Source of the DNA: Rugosibacter sp. | GTDB lineage: Bacteria; Pseudomonadota; Gammaproteobacteria; Burkholderiales; Rhodocyclaceae | Assembly: GCA_030645365.1 (NCBI GenBank) | Contig: JAUSMB010000074.1 | Coordinates: 1 to 49,631 of the forward strand | Reading direction: 5' to 3' | DNA: 49,631 nt | Shown here: one piece after another, positions 44,974 to 49,631 of the stretch | Layout: every line of letters begins with the position of its first letter | How positions within the stretch are numbered: the stretch's first letter is position 1 | Position numbers and translations under genes: made by a program | Notes under the pieces: model-generated | The model's database searches: none | What the model was told of the DNA's origin: nothing | Seen by the model: only the letters and a program-made list of their open reading frames with translations

Positions 44974-46005
44974 ATGAATCCGGAATGGACTACTTTCCTT
45001 GCTGATCAAGGCCTTACGGCGGATAGTGCCAGCCAATTTGAACACGTTGGCGCACTTGAAGCAGAGTTGCAAGCTGCACGCAATGGCACGGTTATTGCCC
45101 CAATGGCAGATATTGGCCTGATCCGCGTCAGCGGCGAAGATGCCGCCAGCTTTCTGCACAATCTGGTGACCAATGACATCCAGGGCTTGGCAGCTGACAG
45201 CGTCCGCACGGCAGGATTTTGCACCGCCAAGGGACGGCTGCTGGCGATTTTCCTGATCTGGCGCGAAGGCAACGACTATCTGCTGCTGCTGCCCAAGGAG
45301 ATCCTGCCGCCGCTGCTCAAAAAACTCTCGATGTACGTGCTGCGCGCCAAGGTAAAGCTCACGGATGCCACCGACGAGCGCGCCTTGATCGGTATTTCCG
45401 TTCCCGCCGCCGTCTCGCCAGCACCGACTTTTCTGGATAGCGCCCTCCCCGTTCAAGGCGTTGCGGCAACCGATGGCGGGCAACTGATCCGGCTGGATGA
45501 CACCCGCTGGCTGATGTCGCTTGAACCAGCCGCGGCCATCCGGCGCTGGCCGGAACTCACCGCGACCGCCAAGCCGGTCGGCCTGGCTACTTGGCGCTGG
45601 CTGGAAATCGTCGCCGGCCAACCGCGCGTGATCGCGGCGACGCAGGAAGCTTTTGTGCCGCAAATGCTCAACCTGGAATTCCCGGCGCTAGCCGGCGTGA
45701 GTTTCACCAAAGGCTGCTATCCGGGGCAGGAAATCGTCGCCCGCACGCATTACCTGGGCAAGGTCAAACGGCGCATGTTCCGCGCCCGCCTGAAAAATTC
45801 GGCGATTCCCGGCACTCACGTCTATGCGCCGGAAACCGGCGACCAGCAATGCGGCGCGCTGGTCAGCGTCGCGCCCTCGCCGGAAGGCGGTTTTGAATGC
45901 CTGGTCAGCGTGCAAAGCGGTGCTGTCGCTGCGGGTGAAGTTCATCTGGGCGCGCCGGATGGCGAGCGACTGAGTTTCCTGCCCCTGCCCTATCCCGTCG
46001 ATTAA
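44974..46005 (+). CDS. ygfZ: Folate-binding protein YgfZ (iron-sulfur cluster maintenance)
   Basis: YgfZ is a folate-dependent protein that helps iron-sulfur enzymes such as MiaB. The 343-residue protein shows the GcvT-like N-terminal part (LIRVSGEDAASFLHNLVTND) and the family signature KGCYPGQEIVARTHYLGKVKRRM with its conserved cysteine. A dispersed repeat at 45407-45434 encodes AVSPAPTF in a linker at about residues 147-154. The DNA from here to the right end is noticeably more GC-rich than the mltG side. Confidence 0.95.
   Translation: MNPEWTTFLADQGLTADSASQFEHVGALEAELQAARNGTVIAPMADIGLIRVSGEDAASFLHNLVTNDIQGLAADSVRTAGFCTAKGRLLAIFLIWREGNDYLLLLPKEILPPLLKKLSMYVLRAKVKLTDATDERALIGISVPAAVSPAPTFLDSALPVQGVAATDGGQLIRLDDTRWLMSLEPAAAIRRWPELTATAKPVGLATWRWLEIVAGQPRVIAATQEAFVPQMLNLEFPALAGVSFTKGCYPGQEIVARTHYLGKVKRRMFRARLKNSAIPGTHVYAPETGDQQCGALVSVAPSPEGGFECLVSVQSGAVAAGEVHLGAPDGERLSFLPLPYPVD
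45407..45434 (-). repeat. Dispersed 28-bp repeat, copy 9 (inside ygfZ)
   Basis: 23 of 28 bases match in reverse orientation, including CCGACTTTTC. It gives AAVSPAPTF, the same peptide and frame as at the plsX end. Confidence 0.75.
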
Positions 46006-46017
46006 AGGTTCTGGCCG

Positions 46018-46779
46018 ATGTGCCTGATTCTCCTTGCCTGGCAGGCTCATCCGGATTATCCGCTGGTCATCGCGGCCAATCGCGATGAGTTTTTTGCACG
46101 GCCGACTGTGCAAGCCGCCTTCTGGGCTGAAGCGCCGCAAGTGCTGGCCGGGCGGGATTTGCAAGCCGGTGGTAGCTGGCTGGGTGTCACCCGACAGGGC
46201 CGTTTTGCGGCTCTGACCAACTACCGCGACCCGGCGCAAAACCAGCAGCTACCATCGCGCGGCGCATTGGTCGCGGGCTTTTTGGCGGGCAACGAAACGC
46301 CGGAAAATTATCTGGCGCGTATCGCCGCCAGCGGCGTCCGCTACAACGGTTACAACCTGCTGCTTGGCGATGGCCAGTCACTGTGGTGGATGTCAAATGT
46401 TGCCGGCGAGGCGCGGCCGCTGGCGCCCGGCATCTATGGCGTCTCCAATGACCTGCTCGACACGCCCTGGCCAAAAGTCGGCGCTGGCAAGACGGCGTTA
46501 ACGCAAGCCCTCGACGATCTGCCCGACGACAGACCGCTATTCCACCTGCTGCGGGATGACGCCATTCATCCCGATGAACACCTGCCAAACACCGGTATCC
46601 CACAGGCATGGGAACGCATGCTCTCAGCGGCCTTCGTCAAGTCGCCCAGCTACGGCACGCGCAGTTCCACGGTGCTCTACCGGCGACATGACGGCTGGCT
46701 GACCTTCGATGAGCAGACCTGGCTGGTTGGCGCGCAACATGGTCCACGCGCGCGTTATCGCTGGCGCATTGAAGAATAA
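46018..46779 (+). CDS. NRDE family protein (TANGO2-like)
   Basis: The 253-residue protein has the family start MCLILLAWQAHPDYPLVIAA with Cys2, directly followed by NRDEFFARPT. Later motifs are GGSWLGVTRQGRFAALTNYRDP, YNGYNLLLGD and GTRSSTVLYRRHDGWLTFDE. The NRDE/TANGO2 family is an Ntn-hydrolase-like group linked to heme or lipid handling in eukaryotes; the bacterial role is unclear. A repeat copy (46471-46498) encodes PKVGAGKTAL in the middle. It follows ygfZ by 12 bp and converges on modC. Confidence 0.92.
   Translation: MCLILLAWQAHPDYPLVIAANRDEFFARPTVQAAFWAEAPQVLAGRDLQAGGSWLGVTRQGRFAALTNYRDPAQNQQLPSRGALVAGFLAGNETPENYLARIAASGVRYNGYNLLLGDGQSLWWMSNVAGEARPLAPGIYGVSNDLLDTPWPKVGAGKTALTQALDDLPDDRPLFHLLRDDAIHPDEHLPNTGIPQAWERMLSAAFVKSPSYGTRSSTVLYRRHDGWLTFDEQTWLVGAQHGPRARYRWRIEE
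46471..46498 (+). repeat. Dispersed 28-bp repeat, copy 10 (inside the NRDE gene)
   Basis: 23 of 28 bases match, with an unbroken AAAAGTCGGCGCTGG. It is read in frame as KVGAGKTA, close to the recO version KVGAGDTA. Confidence 0.7.
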
Positions 46780-46782
46780 GCG

Positions 46783-47871
46783 CTACTCCAGCAGCGCCAC
46801 CGACTTGACCTGCACCCACAGCGTTTGCCCGACGGCGATGCCCAGCGCGGCCGCCGAGCGCCGGGTCAGCCGCGCCAGCAGCATGGCCTGGCCGACCTGA
46901 ACACGAACCAGGGTCGCGCTGGGATGTTCGTCATGACCGATGGCATCCACGCGGCCTGGCAAGATGTTCTGAATGCTGCTGCCGCCAGGCTGCTCACGCG
47001 CCAGGCTCACATCGCGCGCCAGCACGCGCACGCGCACCGGGCTACCCACCGCTACGCCATGGTCGGCCAGCCACAGGCTGCCGCTGGCAAAATCCACCCG
47101 CGCCAGATGCCAGTCCGCATCCATGGCCCCGACCGTGGCATCCAGAATCGCGCCGGCATCCTCGCCCAACCGGATCGGCAAATCGAGCCGTGTCAGCATC
47201 TCGGCCAGCGGGCCGCTGGCAACAGCCCGGCCGTCTTTCATCACCACCAGATGATCGGCCAATCGCGCTACTTCGTCGGGCGCATGACTGACATAGAGGA
47301 CAGGAATGGCCAGTTCATCGCGCAGACGCTCCAGGTAGGGCAGTATCTCGCGCTTGCGCTCAAAATCCAGCGCGGCGAGTGGTTCGTCCATGAGCAAAAG
47401 TTTCGGCACGGCCAGCAATGCCCGGGCAATCGCCACTCGCTGGCGTTCGCCGCCGGATAGCCGTTCCGGCTTGCGCAACAACAGGTGGCCGATACCCAGC
47501 AATTCAACGATGTTGCGCTGATCAACCGGCGTGACCTGGTGACGTTGGCTTCTTATCGCGCCGTAGTCAAGATTGCCCTGCACGGTCAGGTGCGGGAAAA
47601 GGCTTGCTTCCTGAAATACATAACCCAGGGCGCGGCGATGCACCGGGAGAAAGAAGCCAGCCTTCTGCCAGCATTCGCCATTGACGACGAGATGTCCGGT
47701 TTTAACTTTCTCCAAACCGGCTATGCAGCGCAGCAGCGAGGTTTTGCCGGAACCCGAGGGGCCGAATAATGCGGTGATTCCCTGCGCTGGCAGTTGCAGA
47801 TCGACGTCCAGTGCAAAAGCGGGGGAAGCCGAGGTCGGATAGGTTAACGAGAAGCGGGCTTCGATGCTCAA
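46783..47871 (-). CDS. modC: Molybdate ABC transporter ATP-binding protein
   Basis: ModC energises molybdate uptake. The protein (about 362 residues) has Walker [11 protein letters not shown], the signature [15 protein letters not shown], Walker [13 protein letters not shown], and a C-terminal TOBE/Mop-like domain ([20 protein letters not shown], ending [16 protein letters not shown]), which may bind molybdate for regulation. TTG 47871 overlaps the modB stop as TTGA and is the likely start; the in-frame ATG 47928 would begin inside modB. Confidence 0.95.
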   Translation of the reverse strand: MSIEARFSLTYPTSASPAFALDVDLQLPAQGITALFGPSGSGKTSLLRCIAGLEKVKTGHLVVNGECWQKAGFFLPVHRRALGYVFQEASLFPHLTVQGNLDYGAIRSQRHQVTPVDQRNIVELLGIGHLLLRKPERLSGGERQRVAIARALLAVPKLLLMDEPLAALDFERKREILPYLERLRDELAIPVLYVSHAPDEVARLADHLVVMKDGRAVASGPLAEMLTRLDLPIRLGEDAGAILDATVGAMDADWHLARVDFASGSLWLADHGVAVGSPVRVRVLARDVSLAREQPGGSSIQNILPGRVDAIGHDEHPSATLVRVQVGQAMLLARLTRRSAAALGIAVGQTLWVQVKSVALLE

Positions 47872-48554
47872 TTTGCCGCCTTTCGAGGTGCCATCGGGTT
47901 GAAATGGTAGACCACCAACAGCACGCAAAAGCTGAACACCAGCAAACCACCGGCGAGCCAGTGCCCCTGGGTGAATTCAAGTGCTTCGACATGGTCGTAG
48001 ATTTGCACTGAAACCACGCGGGTCTTGCCCGGGATGTTGCCGCCGATCATGAGCACCACGCCGAATTCGCCTATGGTGTGCGCAAAGCTCATCACCGCAG
48101 CCGTGATGAAGCCAGGGCGGGCAAGCGGCAAGGCCACGGTGAAGAATGCATCCAGCGGCGAGGCGCGCAGTGTGGCGGCTACTTCCAGCGGCCGCTCACC
48201 CATGGCTTCAAAAGCCTGCTGGATGGGCTGCACAGCAAAAGGCAGCGAATAAAGAATCGAGGCGATGACCAGCCCGGCGAAAGTAAAGGGCAAAAGGCCG
48301 ATACCTAGCGCCTGGGTCAGCCGCCCGACCGGGCCTTGCGGACCCATGGCAACCAGCAGGTAAAAACCCAGCACCGTGGGCGGCAGCACCATGGGCAAGG
48401 TGACGATGGCGCTGATGGGACGCTTCAGGGCCGAATCGGTACGTGCTAGCCACCAGGCGATAGGCGTGCCGATCAGCAGCAGGAGCACGGTTACCAGTCC
48501 CGCCAGTTCGAGCGTCAGACGAATTGTCGACCAGTCATCAGGGCTGAGCATCAT
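47868..48554 (-). CDS. modB: Molybdate ABC transporter permease
   Basis: The 228-residue inner-membrane permease has five to six helices, the family phrase [19 protein letters not shown], the cytoplasmic EAA loop near [21 protein letters not shown], and [20 protein letters not shown]. It forms the channel of ModABC with ModC. The second ATG (48551) could also serve as start. It lies 14 bp after modA. Confidence 0.96.
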   Translation of the reverse strand: MMLSPDDWSTIRLTLELAGLVTVLLLLIGTPIAWWLARTDSALKRPISAIVTLPMVLPPTVLGFYLLVAMGPQGPVGRLTQALGIGLLPFTFAGLVIASILYSLPFAVQPIQQAFEAMGERPLEVAATLRASPLDAFFTVALPLARPGFITAAVMSFAHTIGEFGVVLMIGGNIPGKTRVVSVQIYDHVEALEFTQGHWLAGGLLVFSFCVLLVVYHFNPMAPRKAAN

Positions 48555-48568
48555 GGCTTACTTTCCCC

Positions 48569-49345
48569 TTACCTACCCAACTCGTAACCATAGGATTGGA
48601 TGATTTTGGCAGCATAAGGCGTCTTAAGAAACTTGAGCAGCTCAACGGCAGCTATCTTATCCTTGCCTCTTTCCAGCAACACCGCATCCTGGCGGATCGG
48701 CGTGTAGTACTTTTGCGGCACGATCCAGGCCGAGCCGGATTTTACCTTGCCATCTTCGCCGATCACTTGTGATAGCGCGACAAAACCCAGCTGGGCATTG
48801 CCCGTGGCGATGAATTGATAAGTTTGCGCAATATTCTCGCCTTGCACGATTTTGGGTGCGATGGCGTCATAAACGCCTAGCGCCTGGAGGGTTTGCATGC
48901 CTGCCGCGCCATAAGGTGCGAGCTTGGGGTTGGCGATCGCGATATGCTCGAAACTGCCCCGCTTCAACAGGTCACCCTGGTCATCCACGAAGGATTCTTT
49001 GGCTGACCACAGCACCAGCTTGCCAATGGCATAGGTAAAGTGGCTATCTTTCACCGCCAGGCCTTCCTGTTCCATTTTGCCGGGGGTCTCGTCATCCGCA
49101 GCCAGCAAAACCTCGAAGGGCGCACCCGCCTTCACTTGTGCGTAAAACTTGCCGGTCGAACCAAAAGACAGCGCCACCTTGTGGCCACTGGTTTTCTCGA
49201 ATTCGGCAGTGATTTTCTTCATCGGTGCGGTGAAATTCGCGGCGACGGCGACGGAAACTTCGTCGGCCTGAACCAAGCTTGTTGCCAGTAACAGGGACAG
49301 GGCGACAACGACCCAAAATTTTCCCGGTTTACGTTGTGTGTTCAT
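48569..49345 (-). CDS. modA: Molybdate-binding periplasmic protein
   Basis: ModA binds molybdate or tungstate in the periplasm. The 258-residue protein has a signal peptide (up to about residue 27, ending LVQA), then VSVAVAANFTAPMKKI, LSFGSTGKFYAQVKAGAPFE with the oxyanion-binding Ser and VLLAADDETP, all typical of ModA. ATG 49345 is preferred to 49369 because AAAGGAG precedes it with normal spacing. It is first in modABC. Confidence 0.97.
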   Translation of the reverse strand: MNTQRKPGKFWVVVALSLLLATSLVQADEVSVAVAANFTAPMKKITAEFEKTSGHKVALSFGSTGKFYAQVKAGAPFEVLLAADDETPGKMEQEGLAVKDSHFTYAIGKLVLWSAKESFVDDQGDLLKRGSFEHIAIANPKLAPYGAAGMQTLQALGVYDAIAPKIVQGENIAQTYQFIATGNAQLGFVALSQVIGEDGKVKSGSAWIVPQKYYTPIRQDAVLLERGKDKIAAVELLKFLKTPYAAKIIQSYGYELGR

Positions 49346-49424
49346 GGCGGGTACTCCTTTTAAAAGCAATCAGCTTGCGGGTGTGCATGCCGATCACCAC
49401 AACATGACGGCGGGTCGACAAGTT

Positions 49425-49631
49425 TCAGGTGTGTGCAGATGCTGGGGTCTCGTCGCTGGATTGAGGGGGAAAACGCGTTAGCACATGCCGGGTCATGCCC
49501 TTGGCCAACTCTTCCTCACCAAAAAAGACCGTGCCGATGCCTTCCTTGCGCAGCATCATGGATTCGTCCTCGCTGTGTGTAAGCAAGACGATCTCGATGC
49601 GGGGATTCAGGGTGCGCGCCGTGTTGGCCAT
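49425..49631 (-). CDS. Kef/YbaL-type monovalent cation:proton antiporter, C-terminal end (partial)
   Basis: Only the last 68 or so residues are present; the rest lies beyond the right edge. The visible part (NPRIEIVLLTHSEDESMMLR, then EGIGTVFFGEEELAKGMTRHVL) resembles the end of the TrkA-N/RCK nucleotide-binding domain of YbaL-like CPA2 antiporters. The tail is variable. It is upstream of modA on the same strand, but with an 80-bp gap, so co-transcription is uncertain. Confidence 0.65.
   Translation of the reverse strand: MANTARTLNPRIEIVLLTHSEDESMMLRKEGIGTVFFGEEELAKGMTRHVLTRFPPQSSDETPASAHT

Overview
The window is chromosomal DNA of a betaproteobacterium. The evidence is the conserved blocks rpmF-plsX-fabHDG-acpP-fabF, nadB/rpoE-rseA-mucB-rseC-degP, and lepA-lepB-DUF4845-rnc-era-recO-pdxJ-acpS-nagZ, together with betaproteobacterial-type proteins such as the DUF2863 family. 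Gene content suggests Nitrosomonadales or a neighbouring order, but that placement is an inference. I see no rRNA, tRNA, IS element or prophage.

Layout. 1-315 is the end of a CRISPR array (36-bp repeats, about 30-bp spacers) that runs off the left edge; a possible tracrRNA anti-repeat lies at 404-436. 598-5031 holds DUF2062 and FAH-family genes on the minus strand, and comEC and a MAPEG gene on the plus strand. 5152-9231 is purL. 9258-13670 is a minus-strand group: MFS transporter, ABM-domain membrane protein, parvulin isomerase, bolA, yciI, yciB and msrB. 13783-17755 holds a dadA-like gene, a DUF2863 gene, an RsmI-like methyltransferase and a maf-family gene. 17804-24520 is the yceD-rpmF-fatty-acid-synthesis cluster, ending in a ygfX-like gene. 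nadB (minus) faces the envelope-stress operon rpoE-rseA-mucB-rseC-degP, which has a good sigma-E promoter match upstream. The series continues through a DUF836 glutaredoxin-like gene into lepA, lepB, DUF4845, rnc, era, recO, pdxJ, acpS and nagZ, many with ATGA- or GTGA-type overlaps. A CoA-transferase and a DUF2189 membrane protein follow. The minus-strand group mltG-tmk-holB-tatD-ankyrin comes next. The right end is visibly more GC-rich: ygfZ and an NRDE gene on the plus strand, modA-modB-modC on the minus strand, and the 3' end of a Kef/YbaL-like transporter gene.

Two points deserve attention. First, a dispersed repeat of about 28 bp (core AAGTCGGCGCTGGTGATACG) occurs about ten times, in both orientations, in intergenic DNA and inside at least seven genes, in different reading frames. 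It adds short peptides such as AVSPAPTF or KVGAGDTA to otherwise normal housekeeping proteins. Second, lepA has a single in-frame TAA at codon 401 where the family has a conserved Glu; everything downstream is intact and in frame.
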